The notes under the pieces: generated by a model
What the model saw: the letters and a program-made list of their open reading frames with translations, nothing else
Told to the model about the DNA's origin: nothing
Database searches by the model: none
Assembly: GCF_007830125.1 (NCBI RefSeq)
Contig: NZ_VLLG01000003.1
Coordinates: 548,247-612,246, forward strand
Origin: Chitinophaga japonensis
GTDB lineage: Bacteria; Bacteroidota; Bacteroidia; Chitinophagales; Chitinophagaceae
Length of the DNA: 64,000 nucleotides
Direction of reading: 5' to 3'
Shown: positions 35,733-45,300 of the stretch, piece by piece
Position numbering within the stretch: position 1 is the first letter of the stretch
Layout: the number at the start of each line of letters is the position of its first letter
Made by a program: the position numbers and the translations under genes

Positions 35733-35900
35733 ATGAAAAAGTTAGCCTTCGTTTGCGTAGCCCTGTTAGTAGGGTGTTCCATTGCCGTAGCTGTAAAAGC
35801 CAGCAAGTCTGCCGCGCTTCCCCCGTACTGTCATTGCGAGCCTGACCGTGTTTGCAATTCAACCGGCGCCTGGGGCATCAGGGTGCAGATCTGCCCCTGA
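35733..35900 (+). CDS. Tiny exported Cys-rich peptide
   Basis: A 55-residue product from ATG 35733 (MKKLAFVCVALLVGCS). The N-terminus is a clear export signal; LVGC at residues 12-15 also fits a lipobox, so it could be a lipopeptide or a cleaved peptide. The mature part has four Cys (33, 35, 41, 54) in the arrangement CxC-x5-C-x12-C. I do not recognise the family; size and context resemble the small NVEALA-type peptides encoded before beta-propeller genes in Bacteroidota, but the NVEALA motif is absent. A terminator and then a beta-propeller gene follow. The frame is open upstream to 35670, but the signal sequence fixes the start. Confidence 0.65.
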   Translation: MKKLAFVCVALLVGCSIAVAVKASKSAALPPYCHCEPDRVCNSTGAWGIRVQICP

Positions 35901-35923
35901 GATTATTTTTTAACAGTTATTAA

Positions 35924-35949
35924 AAGGCTGCGCAGGCAGCCTTCTTTTT
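35924..35949 (+). terminator. Terminator/attenuator between the peptide and beta-propeller genes
   Basis: AAGGCTGC (35924-35931) pairs with GCAGCCTT (35936-35943) around GCAG, followed by CTTTTT. It sits 23 bases after the peptide stop and 11 before the propeller ATG. Read-through would set a high peptide to low propeller ratio. Confidence 0.8.
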
Positions 35950-35960
35950 ACTTATTATAA

Positions 35961-36977
35961 ATGAAAAAGAACCTCCTGATCCTGTCCGCACTGCTGCTGG
36001 CGGTAGTGCTCCTCATGCTGATACTGGTAAAAAGGGCAGACCCGGACCGGGTGGTAGCCCCTTTTAACCGCACCTACTCCCTGTTTGACCTGCAACCGCT
36101 GGACACCGTGCCTTTTCCCGGCAGGGTGAGCATCATGCGGGCGACCAATGGTACCGTGTACGGCTATGTGTACAAGCGGGCCGCCATTTACAGCTATGAT
36201 ATGGCGCGGCGCCGGCTGGACACCTTTTTTAATAATAGCCAACTGCCGGTGGACATGCTCTGCGGGTTTGATGTGGATACCGCTACCAGCTACCTGTTTG
36301 ATGCGGCGGGCAACCGCGTTATTCTTTATAACCCCGGCACGGGCGCGCTGGACAGTATCCGTTGCGCGCGCAAATGTTTTATAAGGGCCGTGCCGGACAT
36401 GAGCGGCGCTGCCTTCATTACGCAATGTTTTGATACGGTTACGCAACGCTGCAACCTGCGGCTGGCCAGCTTTGACGGCCGCCCGGACAGCACCCTGTAT
36501 GCATTCACCCGTTTCGAGGACGGCGGGCTTTCCGCCGACGGCTTTTTTACCGCCCATGCGGCCAGCGGCGTTTATTATTACATTCCCTTTTACAATTCAG
36601 AGATCATCCGGTATGACCAGCGGCATGACTCCCTTTCCAGGTTGGTCACCATAGACCGGACGCCGCCTGCCAATGTAGCCGTGCCTACCGGGAAGTTCTA
36701 TTCCCTGTCCGGCAAGGCCGTATTTGTAAATTCTACGGCCACGGCTGACGAGCGGTATTTATATGTGCTGTCCTATGCGCTGTCGGAAGATGCGCGTGCG
36801 GAAAATTACCGCGGCCCTTCCCTGGACATCTACCAGGCCGCCACCGGCCGTTATGCCGGCAGCATCCGCCTGCCGGGGTATAAGGGCCTGCCCGTGCTGC
36901 AACTGGCCAAGTGCTCCGATACCCTGATAGCCGCATATGATAAAAATATCCTCCTGTTTAAGCTCCGTACTTTATAG
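35961..36977 (+). CDS. Membrane-anchored six-bladed beta-propeller-like protein
   Basis: A 338-residue protein with an N-terminal membrane anchor (LLILSALLLAVVLLMLILV) and a mature domain of repeated beta-rich segments (SYLFDAAGNRVILYNPGTGALDSI, LYVLSYALSED, LPVLQLAKCSDTLIAAYDKNILLFKL) typical of TolB-like/BF3164-type six-bladed propellers. It may bind a peptide or protein partner in the periplasm. It directly follows the small Cys-rich peptide gene after an attenuator-like terminator. The 3' end overlaps the stop of the convergent pseudo-receiver gene by six bases. Confidence 0.75.
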   Translation: MKKNLLILSALLLAVVLLMLILVKRADPDRVVAPFNRTYSLFDLQPLDTVPFPGRVSIMRATNGTVYGYVYKRAAIYSYDMARRRLDTFFNNSQLPVDMLCGFDVDTATSYLFDAAGNRVILYNPGTGALDSIRCARKCFIRAVPDMSGAAFITQCFDTVTQRCNLRLASFDGRPDSTLYAFTRFEDGGLSADGFFTAHAASGVYYYIPFYNSEIIRYDQRHDSLSRLVTIDRTPPANVAVPTGKFYSLSGKAVFVNSTATADERYLYVLSYALSEDARAENYRGPSLDIYQAATGRYAGSIRLPGYKGLPVLQLAKCSDTLIAAYDKNILLFKLRTL

Positions 36978-37313
36978 GTCCCGCATCCGGCCATTCCCTG
37001 CTTTTTCCTGCACCTGCAACAGCGTTGCCAGTTCCGGCATTGCCAACGGCGCCCGGCATACAAAGAGGGGAATGTTATCTGCCAGCCGGTTGTTCCTGAT
37101 CCCGTGCACGTAATCCGCGTGCACGTTCTCCATCGTGGTCATGTACAGCAGTATCATATCCGGGCATTGCCGGCGTACAAAGCCTGCCAGTGTACAGGTA
37201 TCCGCAATATCGGTCCGGATGGAGGGTTGCAGGTGGTGTATACAGTTTTGCAGTAATAAAAGATGTTCATAGCTGTTACCAAGTAAAATGATATAGGTCA
37301 TCTCGTACAACAT
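36972..37313 (-). CDS. Possible degenerate receiver-domain protein
   Basis: A roughly 113-residue product (ATG 37313, or 37301) with receiver-like periodicity: YIILLGNSYEHLLLLQ as strand 1 and CPDMILLYMTTMENVHADYV where the phospho-acceptor strand should be. The Asp expected after the hydrophobic strand is Tyr. If real, it is a phosphorylation-deficient receiver. It is divergent from a true receiver gene at 37556. The relation to receivers is by eye only, and the protein may be unrelated. Confidence 0.45.
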   Translation of the reverse strand: MLYEMTYIILLGNSYEHLLLLQNCIHHLQPSIRTDIADTCTLAGFVRRQCPDMILLYMTTMENVHADYVHGIRNNRLADNIPLFVCRAPLAMPELATLLQVQEKAGNGRMRDL

Positions 37314-37555
37314 GCCTGCTGGTTGTGGTATTTTGAAGGTGGACGGCCACTTTTGGGCGCAATATTTGTTGTCTCGTTCAGCATGAAGATACAATCGGAT
37401 TTAGATGCATAGTATATTCCAAAATCGAGCGCTAAAATTACATTTTGCCCCGGAATCCGGATACACTGATAAATCATTTTAAATTCTTATCCGATAGTCT
37501 TTTATTTGCATTTTAATGGCCGGATTTGATCTTCTTATAAAAGATTGTGATTATT

Positions 37556-38011
37556 ATGACTAATGCTAATGTTAATCAGGACCTGACACACGTTTTACTG
37601 GCGGAAGATGATGATGATGATTTCCTGATCTTTTCCCTGGCAATTGACGAGATAACATCGGTGAGGGTGGTGCTGACCAGGGCGGAGAACGGCGACATAC
37701 TGATGAAACTACTGAATGAAAAGCACCCGGACCTGTTATTCCTGGACCTGTTAATGCCCTGCAGGGACGGGCGCCAGTGTATCCGGGAGATCAGGGCCAA
37801 CAAGGAATTCGACACGCTGCCCGTGATCGTATATTCTTCCCTGAGCGACCTGGAAAGCATAGAGTTCTGTTACCGCGAGGGCTCCAACCTGTATGCAAAA
37901 AAACCTACTTCACTGTCTGAACTGAAAGATATCCTGGAGCGGATCTTTGCTATTGACTGGAAACGAATGCTGTATTACCCGCCCATGTCCCAGTTTGTGA
38001 TCAACGGTTGA
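37556..38011 (+). CDS. Single-domain response regulator
   Basis: A 151-residue stand-alone receiver (ATG 37556; a GTG lies three codons earlier). Acidic pocket residues are in LLAEDDDDDF, the phospho-acceptor Asp64 is in LLFLDLLMPCRDG, and the conserved Lys is in YAKKPTSLSE. It belongs to the Rcp1-like receivers common in Bacteroidota. No kinase is adjacent. It is followed closely by the GNAT-ankyrin gene (48 bases from stop to ATG). Confidence 0.9.
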   Translation: MTNANVNQDLTHVLLAEDDDDDFLIFSLAIDEITSVRVVLTRAENGDILMKLLNEKHPDLLFLDLLMPCRDGRQCIREIRANKEFDTLPVIVYSSLSDLESIEFCYREGSNLYAKKPTSLSELKDILERIFAIDWKRMLYYPPMSQFVING

Positions 38012-38058
38012 TCTTTTCTTTTCCCCCTGCCGTTCTTATTCTTCGTATTTTACGCCTT

Positions 38059-39348
38059 ATGGGCATTGTACCATCATTGGATGTACTCCGTAACGCCACG
38101 CCGGCGCAATTGGAGCAGGCGGCTGCATATAATCACCGGGAGCTGTTCTGCCTGGAGGCGACGGCCAGGGGCGGTGAGGTATGCACCAATGCCGGCCTTA
38201 CCTGGACCTATGCCGGGCCGGACCACGCGGGCATGGTCGCATTTCCCGCACTGCCGGACGAACGGGCTGGCCTACTGCTGGATGAAATGATGGCCTGGTA
38301 CCGGGCGCACCCGCCCCGGGGCGCCGGTTGCTGGTCGCTGTACCCGCCGCTGCCGGCGGATATCGGTGTGCGGCTGCTGGCCCGCGGCTTTCAGCCGGGC
38401 TGGTGGCCCTGCTGGATGGCCCTGGACCTGGCAAACATCCGCCACCATCCCAACCCTCCCGGCCTGCAGGTGCTGGCTGATAATTCCCTTTCTACCTTAC
38501 CGGTACAGGACCTGCCCTACGGCGGGGATGAAGGCGCCGTTTCCCCCGCGTTTATAGCCGCGCACCCGGAACGGGTGCAGCGTTTTATTGCGGTGCTGGA
38601 CGGCAATATAGTAGGGCATAGCTGTGTGCTGTTCAGCACCGGGCCCTATGGCGCTGCCGGCATTTACAATGTAGGCGTGGTGCCGGCCATGCGGCGCCGG
38701 GGCATTGGTAAAGCGGTGGTGCTGGCCGCCTGCCGTTACGCGCAGGAGCTGGGCTACCACTATGCCGTGCTGAATGCCACGGGCCGGCGTATGTACCAGC
38801 AGGTAGGTTTTCAATGGATCAGCGATGGCCGTACCTGGTGGCTGCAGACCAGCCGTTTTATTACCCATCCGCCCACACCGGACCAGGTGGCGCTGGCGGA
38901 AGCCGTGGGCAGGGGAGACCTGCCTGCGCTGGAAGGCCCGGGAAGCCTGTTTAACAGCAATGATCTCAATAGGCCCATTACCAATGGCATGACCCTGGTG
39001 GAGCTGGCCGTGCACTGCCGCCAGCCTGCGGCTGCCCAATGGCTGATGGACCACGGCGCTGCCTGCACCCCGCTGGCCGCCTGGGACCTGGGCTGGAAGG
39101 ACCGCGCCGCCGCCCTCCTGGCCGCCGATCCTGCGGCGGTGAACCATTTGTACGGCCACCTGCAAAATACCCTGCTGCATATAGCCGCCGAAAGAAATGA
39201 TGTGGCCCTGGCGCAGTTGGCGCTTGCTGCCCGCCCCAACCTGCAGCTCAAGGACAAAGTGTATAATGGCACCCCGCTGGACTGGGCCCTGCATTTCCAG
39301 CGGGCGGCGATCACCCGGCTGATACAGGCGCAAATGGATGCGTCCTGA
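38059..39348 (+). CDS. GNAT acetyltransferase fused to ankyrin repeats
   Basis: A 429-residue protein from ATG 38059 (MGIVPSLDVL). The first part (to about 115) is a GNAT-like N-terminal domain, and residues about 130-275 hold a GNAT core with the acetyl-CoA motif NVGVVPAMRRRGIGKAVVLAA. From about 285 on come ankyrin-like repeats (ITNGMTLVELAVHCRQPAAAQWLMDHGA, NTLLHIAAERNDVALAQLALAA, GTPLDWALHF). The ankyrin part probably recruits a protein substrate. The domain combination is uncommon. Substrate unknown. Confidence 0.85.
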   Translation: MGIVPSLDVLRNATPAQLEQAAAYNHRELFCLEATARGGEVCTNAGLTWTYAGPDHAGMVAFPALPDERAGLLLDEMMAWYRAHPPRGAGCWSLYPPLPADIGVRLLARGFQPGWWPCWMALDLANIRHHPNPPGLQVLADNSLSTLPVQDLPYGGDEGAVSPAFIAAHPERVQRFIAVLDGNIVGHSCVLFSTGPYGAAGIYNVGVVPAMRRRGIGKAVVLAACRYAQELGYHYAVLNATGRRMYQQVGFQWISDGRTWWLQTSRFITHPPTPDQVALAEAVGRGDLPALEGPGSLFNSNDLNRPITNGMTLVELAVHCRQPAAAQWLMDHGAACTPLAAWDLGWKDRAAALLAADPAAVNHLYGHLQNTLLHIAAERNDVALAQLALAARPNLQLKDKVYNGTPLDWALHFQRAAITRLIQAQMDAS

Positions 39349-39354
39349 CCCGTA

Positions 39355-40707
39355 TTACAGCGCTACCCTGCGCGCGGTGTCCTGCAGCACCAGCACCCAG
39401 TCCTGCCCGTAGCCGGCAGCAGGCGGTGTGAATGTCCGTTGTCCAATATTTTCTACAGTATCTGCCGGCTGGTAATGGCCGGTTCTTGGATTGTACCAGC
39501 CCGTGCTGAGCATGCGGCCGCTTATTTTGCTCATATTCACCGTAAAAGGCCTGCCCACGCAAGTATAGATATAGGCATAGTCACGGCCGCGGGTAGCCTG
39601 TACACGTTCGGCCGGGAGTAGATCATTTTCCACAATTAAGGACTGGTCCGGTACCCGTTCCGTCAGGGGATTGGCTTCCATCAGCCTGCGGACGTACTGC
39701 ATCTGCCGGGCGCCCGGCAGGTCCATGGCCTGCTGCCAGTATACGTGCGGGCCGTTTTTTCCTTCGTGGTCCGGGGAGTAGAACTGCCAGATATCATGGC
39801 AGCCATAGGTATGGCCAAAGGCGCCGGCAAACAGGTCCAGGTAGGCGTACTGCCTTACATCATAGGCGCTGGAAGTGCCCAGGTCTTTGGCGTTGAAGCA
39901 AACGGGGTGGTCCTCATACAGCGGTTCCCCGTCCAGCATGGGCTTTACAGGAGACATGCTGTAAACGGCCTGTATCCTTTCATACACGGGCGTATGGCGG
40001 CAATGGCCGTTCTGGAACATGTTAAAGCCCAGCCACTGGTCCTGGTGGAACCAGGTGGCTGAGCCTAAAGGTGTCGGCTGCGGGTGAAAAGTGATCAGGG
40101 GCGGGTGCGCCTGTGCGGTTCCAGCCAGTATGCCGGCCGCCATGCGCCGCCAGATGGCAATGTGCGTTTCATTTTGCGGGTTGCGGTCGCCGCCCAGTAT
40201 CCATACGATGTTCTTCCGGCTGCCGTAGCGCTGCCCCAGCCATTTACCATAGGTTTCGGCATTCTGCGGGTTGAATATTTCCGGGCCCCGGCCCCAGGAT
40301 GCCTTCCATACCTTATCGCCCCAGGTGGGCAGCAGCCCTATTACCAGGCCCAGGCTGTCTGCCTTACGGATGATGTAGTCCACGTGCGCAAAATAAGCTT
40401 CGTTGGGCCGGGTGGGATCGTCCTGCAGCAAAGGCACCTCGCCGTAGGCATTCGGGGTGTGCAGCCCGTCAAACTCCGCCAGCACCACCGCCTGTATCAC
40501 CGTAAAGCCCTGCTCCGCGCGGTGCTGCAGGTACTGGCTGGCCTGCTCGCGGTTCAGCCGGTGAAACAGCTCCCAGGCCGTATCGCCCAGCCAGAAGAAG
40601 GGGCGGCCGTTGCGGAGCAGGTAGCGGTGATTGTCACTAACCGTGATCTGGGCGGATAAGGAGCAGGCAAAGCAGCACAGAAGCGCTGTTAATACGGGTC
40701 GAAGCAT
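39355..40707 (-). CDS. Exported GH140-like (DUF4038) glycoside hydrolase
   Basis: A 450-residue protein (ATG 40707) with a signal peptide cut near LSAQ (residue 20). The TIM barrel of the DUF4038/apiosidase-like family has the candidate acid/base Asp174 in WILGGDRNP and nucleophile Glu261 in PMLDGEPLYED. The C-terminal region resembles the putative collagen-binding-like domain seen in such enzymes. GH140 includes the apiosidase acting on rhamnogalacturonan II side chains; this assignment for the present protein is by family resemblance. It converges on the GNAT-ankyrin gene, six bases apart. Confidence 0.87.
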   Translation of the reverse strand: MLRPVLTALLCCFACSLSAQITVSDNHRYLLRNGRPFFWLGDTAWELFHRLNREQASQYLQHRAEQGFTVIQAVVLAEFDGLHTPNAYGEVPLLQDDPTRPNEAYFAHVDYIIRKADSLGLVIGLLPTWGDKVWKASWGRGPEIFNPQNAETYGKWLGQRYGSRKNIVWILGGDRNPQNETHIAIWRRMAAGILAGTAQAHPPLITFHPQPTPLGSATWFHQDQWLGFNMFQNGHCRHTPVYERIQAVYSMSPVKPMLDGEPLYEDHPVCFNAKDLGTSSAYDVRQYAYLDLFAGAFGHTYGCHDIWQFYSPDHEGKNGPHVYWQQAMDLPGARQMQYVRRLMEANPLTERVPDQSLIVENDLLPAERVQATRGRDYAYIYTCVGRPFTVNMSKISGRMLSTGWYNPRTGHYQPADTVENIGQRTFTPPAAGYGQDWVLVLQDTARRVAL

Positions 40708-40751
40708 CGTGGAATGGTTTTGCCCGTATAAAATAAGCAAATAACCGATGC

Positions 40752-41159
40752 CTAGTACATATACTCCGGCGGCGTAAGGCCTTTGCAGCGCAGGTACAGC
40801 ACGGCCTGCCCGCGGTGATGGGTAATGTGGTCCAGGGTGGCGTAAAAACCTTTCACGGCATCGCTGTTCAGCTTACCGTTGTTCAGCGTATCTGCGAGAC
40901 CGTTATAGGCTGCTTCCAGGTAGTCCAGTATCTCCTGCCGGGAGCCGGTGGCGGCGGGCGGCGCCCAGTCGGCGGACTGTCCTTTTACGTAATTGGCTTC
41001 CCACCATTCAATGCCGTAGGCTATGTGGTGGATCAGTTCCCCGAAATTCCATACTTCATTCACGGGTTTAAAACGGTAGTCCTTTCCCGGCATGGCGCCG
41101 GCTACGTTCAGCGTGTACTGCTTTGAATTTTCCAGTGTGGCTAATAACTGTGCGTTCAT
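40752..41159 (-). CDS. DinB family protein
   Basis: A 135-residue four-helix DinB/YfiT-like protein with the metal-site histidines in ELIHHIAYGIEWWE (near 44-57) and LDHITHHRGQAVLYLR (near 109-124). Members are thiol-dependent transferases or metal-dependent proteins of unclear role. It is a complete family-length protein with its own promoter box at 41179-41186. Confidence 0.9.
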   Translation of the reverse strand: MNAQLLATLENSKQYTLNVAGAMPGKDYRFKPVNEVWNFGELIHHIAYGIEWWEANYVKGQSADWAPPAATGSRQEILDYLEAAYNGLADTLNNGKLNSDAVKGFYATLDHITHHRGQAVLYLRCKGLTPPEYMY

Positions 41160-41178
41160 AAAAAATGATTTTATACTG

Positions 41179-41186
41179 CAAAGCTA
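41179..41186 (-). promoter_or_regulatory. -7 promoter box of the DinB gene
   Basis: The minus-strand sequence TAGCTTTG is a full TAnnTTTG match, 20 bases before the ATG at 41159. Confidence 0.5.
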
Positions 41187-41230
41187 TCCCTGCGCGGCGG
41201 CAGGCACTTAAGGAATCTTGCTATTTTCTG

Positions 41231-42091
41231 TCAGCGGGAAAACCTGGCCGCCTGCGCGGTTCTGTACCTGGCCGGCGGGCACCGGTACTGCTGCCGGAAG
41301 GCGGCGGTAAAGTATTCAATGCTGTTAAAGCCGGAAGAGAAAGCGGCGTCCGCCACCGGTACGGAAGTATCCCGCAGCACCATGGCGGCGTGCTGCAGGC
41401 GGATGGACAGCAGGAACTGGTGGGGCGTGCAGGAGGTAAAGGTCTTGAAGATACGGCTGAAGTGGAAAGGGCTTACAAAGCAGTGCGCCGCGATCTCCAT
41501 CAGTGAAATATCCTGTGCAAAATTGGCCGTAATATAAGCCTTGGCTCTTTCAATGGTAGTGAGGTGCTGCTGTTTCAAACGGCTGCTGATGCGGGTGTCC
41601 GGGCGGTAATCCGTGACGGCGTGCAGCACCTTGTCTATCATTTCCATCACGAGCTGGTCTGCCTGCAGCTTGCTGCCGGAGCGCTGCAATACCTGCTGCA
41701 GGATGTAGAAATGCAGGAACTCCGTCTCTGTGCCGGTACGGATCAACGTAGAGTGCAGGTCATTGTCCGCAAAGAACCGGGTATGGCGGTAGCGCTGCAG
41801 CAGGGAGGGGTAAAAATCATTGCTGATCTCGAAGATGGTGCATTCATCCGGAACGGCATGCGCATGGGTAACGGTGCGCTCGTAGCCCGGTTTGGTAATA
41901 AGCACGCAGCCGTTGTACGAATCCAGGGCATGACGGAACACATTAAAAATAAAATTGCCCTTGCGTACAAAACTGATGCAAAAGGTCTCGTTGTATTCCG
42001 GTTGGGAGGTGCGGCAGTCCGTGCACCGGCACTTAAAATCCAGGATGCGGTAAAAATCTGACTGGTATAGCGTATGGATATCGGCGTCCAT
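41231..42091 (-). CDS. AraC family transcriptional regulator
   Basis: A 286-residue AraC regulator. An N-terminal cupin-like sensing domain (about 10-170) contains a short Cys-rich segment near residues 22-28 (CRCTDC). The C-terminal double HTH has DISLMEIAAHCFVSPFHFSRIFK and the signature FSSGFNSIEYFTAAFRQQYRCPP. The CxCxxC segment could bind metal or sense redox. Its leader contains an eight-base inverted repeat and a strong strand-specific terminator ending only 20 bases before the ATG, so expression is likely controlled by attenuation. Confidence 0.9.
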   Translation of the reverse strand: MDADIHTLYQSDFYRILDFKCRCTDCRTSQPEYNETFCISFVRKGNFIFNVFRHALDSYNGCVLITKPGYERTVTHAHAVPDECTIFEISNDFYPSLLQRYRHTRFFADNDLHSTLIRTGTETEFLHFYILQQVLQRSGSKLQADQLVMEMIDKVLHAVTDYRPDTRISSRLKQQHLTTIERAKAYITANFAQDISLMEIAAHCFVSPFHFSRIFKTFTSCTPHQFLLSIRLQHAAMVLRDTSVPVADAAFSSGFNSIEYFTAAFRQQYRCPPARYRTAQAARFSR

Positions 42092-42110
42092 GCCCCGAAG
42101 TTAAGGAAAT

Positions 42111-42143
42111 AAAAAAAGGACCTCACGTTGCCCCATGAGATCC
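42111..42143 (-). terminator. Strand-specific leader terminator before the AraC gene
   Basis: In the minus-strand transcript GGATCTCATG pairs with CGTGAGGTCC through two G-U pairs, around a six-base loop, followed by seven Ts (the A-run 42111-42117 on plus). The plus-strand copy would have C-A mismatches at those places, so the hairpin is built for the minus strand. It ends about 20 bases before the AraC ATG. Confidence 0.75.
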
Positions 42144-42241
42144 TTTAAAACTAACTAGGTGAAAATGAAAGCCAGGTAAGAATACCCGCCTGAAACCCTA
42201 AATGATGCTGGTTAAAATTAAGGAACTAAAAACGGCGGGTA
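42144..42241 (-). ncRNA. Candidate structured leader RNA or small RNA upstream of the AraC gene
   Basis: TACCCGCC (42234-42241, minus sense) pairs perfectly with GGCGGGTA (42183-42190), enclosing 43 bases, and is followed after about 40 bases by the leader terminator. An aptamer-like closing stem followed by a terminator is the layout of riboswitches and attenuators; it could equally be a small RNA. A minus-strand box TATATTGG (42289-42282), one mismatch from TAnnTTTG, is a possible promoter. I cannot match it to a known RNA family. Confidence 0.45.
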
Positions 42242-42265
42242 GTTAAGCAGACGTTAACCGAAACA

Positions 42266-42273
42266 TAATTTTG
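42266..42273 (+). promoter_or_regulatory. -7 promoter box for the propeller-sensor kinase gene
   Basis: TAATTTTG fits TAnnTTTG and lies about 100 bases before the ATG at 42376, giving an untranslated leader of roughly 95 bases. Confidence 0.4.
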
Positions 42274-42375
42274 GCGGCGCCCAATATACAACGATTGTAT
42301 TACAGACACTTATGTCTCTTTTTATATTTTTACCGTTCTATATATCTTTTGAAAGCCCAGGTTCCTTAGCCTTGT

Positions 42376-45300
42376 ATGAGTGTTCGTTTATATCTGTTGG
42401 TGATATTGCTTTCCTTTGTCCATGCCGCGTTTGCCGTAGCAGACACGCCCCGCTATGCCCTGCAGCACTTTACGGATGAGAACGGCCTTCCGCAAAACAG
42501 CGTGAAGTCTATTGCCCCGGACAGCGCCGGGTTTATATGGCTGGCTACGGAAAACGGGCTGGTGTGCTATGAAGGCCACGGCAGCTTCCGCAGCTTTGGT
42601 AAGAACGAACTGGGGATCACTACCAGCCGGGTCAGCTACTTCTTCCCCGGGGCGGGCGATAACGGGCTGTTTGCCAGGATGGATTTCCAGGAAGTGATCC
42701 GGATCAGCAATGGCAAGGCCTGGTTATTTGAGAAAAAAGCCTTTGCCGCAGATAGCTATGAATACCTGGCTTACCGGAGTGCAACGGACACTTATCCCAT
42801 TATCGGGTTACCCAATGTCTTTGCCCACGATATTGAGCAGGAGGTGAAACGCTACATGATCCCCACAACGGGAAGCTCCTGTTTTTTGATCAGCCGGGAC
42901 AGCATAACGTTTGTACGTGATCATCGCAAGATATATGGCCTGCAATACCCCGTGCGCTCTTTCTGGAAGTTCTTTACCCTGGACAGCCGTTTGTATCACC
43001 TGGATGAGGGTGGCCGCTTCGTGGTGTTTAACAGGGATACGGTGGAGCCGGTGACCCTTTCCGGCGATATCCTGCAGGCCCCGGGGTACCGGTCCCGCAA
43101 GGAGCAGATAAAGCTCTACTGGAACTTTGCCGCCGGCCAGTTATTCATTTACCTGGACAGCGCCTGCTATGCGTTGCAGCCATTGCGGCACAACTGGTTA
43201 TCTACCCGGCTGGTAGCCCGCAACCTGGATTTCGAGTCCAACCGGGTAGTGTCTGTTTACTACGATGCCCCGCATGAGCGCCTTTTCGTGGGCAGCTCCA
43301 CCAGGGGGCTCTTTGTTTTCACCAGGCAGCGGTTCCATACGCAGCACAGCGGCCTTCCCCAGGAGGATGAGGTATATTACGGGCAGGCGCTAAGGGGGGC
43401 AGATACCGTAGTAACACCCCAGGGAGCGGTTTTTACGGCCGGCGGATCTGCAGGCCTGCTGCCGCTCATCAGGGAAAAGAACACGGCCAGGGACAAGTAC
43501 AGCATGGTGATCGACAGGCAGGGCTATATCTGGCACAAGCATAGAAAAACGCTGCGCAAGTTCAACAGCACCGGCACAAAGTTGCTGTGGCAATGGCAGG
43601 CCCCGCGGCATATCAACCTGGTATATACCGGGGCTGCGGACCGGCTATGGGTGGGAACAAGATTTGACGGCCTGTACTGCCTGTCTGCCACCGATACAGA
43701 TCCTGTAGTATCCCGGGTGACCAGCCGGCCGCTGAATATATCCTGGATACAGGAAGAAACACCGGGCCTGGTATGGATAGGTTCCGAAGAGGGGTTGTAC
43801 CGCCTCCACGTTGCCAGCGGCCGGATGGACACCATCCCCGGCCTCACGGACAAGTATATCCGCAGCCTTGATCTTTCGCATCCCGGTGAGGCCTGGATCA
43901 CTACCTATGATGACGGGTTTATGCTTTACAGGAACGAGGTGCTCACCACCTTCCCGCTGGACCGGAATAAGTACCTGGCTACCGCTCATTGCATGGTGGA
44001 GGATAATAAAGGATATTACTGGATCACCACCAACCGGGGGCTTTTCCAGGCTTCCCGGCGCGATCTGCTGGCCTATGCCAACAAGGAGCAGGACTATGTA
44101 TATTACCAGTATTACGGCAAGGACAAAGGCTTTAATACCAACGAGTTTAACGGCGGCTGCCAGCCCTGCGCCGTAAAGCTGGGCGATGGCCGCATATCCC
44201 TGCCTTCGCTGGACGGATTGGTGTTCTTTGACCCTGCTGGCGTTCGTCCCGATCTGCCCGGCAACGGCCTGTATATCGGCGCGGCCATGCTGAACGGGCA
44301 GCCGGTGGCTTGCGGGGATACCCTCCAGTTGCCGCACGCCTTCCGGCAACTGCAACTGCACCTGGATATTCCCTATTTCGGTGATCCCCGCAACCTGCAG
44401 GTGTCCTATGCACTGGTCCGCAAAGGGCAGGATACGGTGTGGTCGCCTGTCGGGGAGGATTGTACGTTGTCTTTCCCTACGCTTTCCGCGGGTACCTACA
44501 GCTTGCTGGTACGGAAAATAAACGGTTTTGGAAAGAATAACTATACCCGGCAGCGCCTGCTGCTCATCGTGCAGCCGGCCTATTATGAGGCCTGGTGGTT
44601 CCGTTTACTGGTACTGTTGTTATTAGAGGCCGCCGTGATAATATATAGCTGGCTGCGTACCCGCCGTATTAAAAAGCGGAACCAGTTGCTGGAATCCCGC
44701 GTGGCAGACCGTACTGCGGAGCTGCAGTCTGCCATGAGCTCCCTTTCCCATTCGGAAAAGAAGCTGCGCCTGCAAACCCTTACGCAGGAACGGCTGATAG
44801 CCGCCATTACGCATGATATTAAAACTCCCCTGAAGTACCTGGTGCAACTGGCGGGCAATATGTCCTGGAAGGACCCGCAGGAGCTGGAGCCGGAAGTGAC
44901 CCGCAGAAGCGCAAAGGCCATTTATGACGCTTCCTATCGCATGTACTACCTGATAGAGAACCTGATCCGGTATATGAGAACGCATGTCAGGAACGGGGCG
45001 AGGGCGGACGAAGCATTTGACCTGCATGAGCTGCTGGAGGAGAAGCTGGACATATTTAACAGCATCGCGGAAGCCAATGATACCCGCATTGTGAATAATG
45101 TATTGCCGGACCTGCAACTGGTGGGTAATTACCAGGTGCTGGCCGTGGTGCTCCACAACCTGCTGGATAATGCCGTGAAGCATACCCGTGACGGCGTTAT
45201 TCAACTGTCCGCCGCCCGGAATAATGGCAAGGTGGCTGTTTCGGTGGAAGATACCGGCCCGGGGCTGCCCCTGCCGCTGCTGCACTGGATCAATAGCTAT

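Noticed and set aside
36972..37394. Start of the pseudo-receiver at 37394
   Set aside because: The extra N-terminal residues look random, and receiver-like sequence begins only after the ATGs at 37313/37301.
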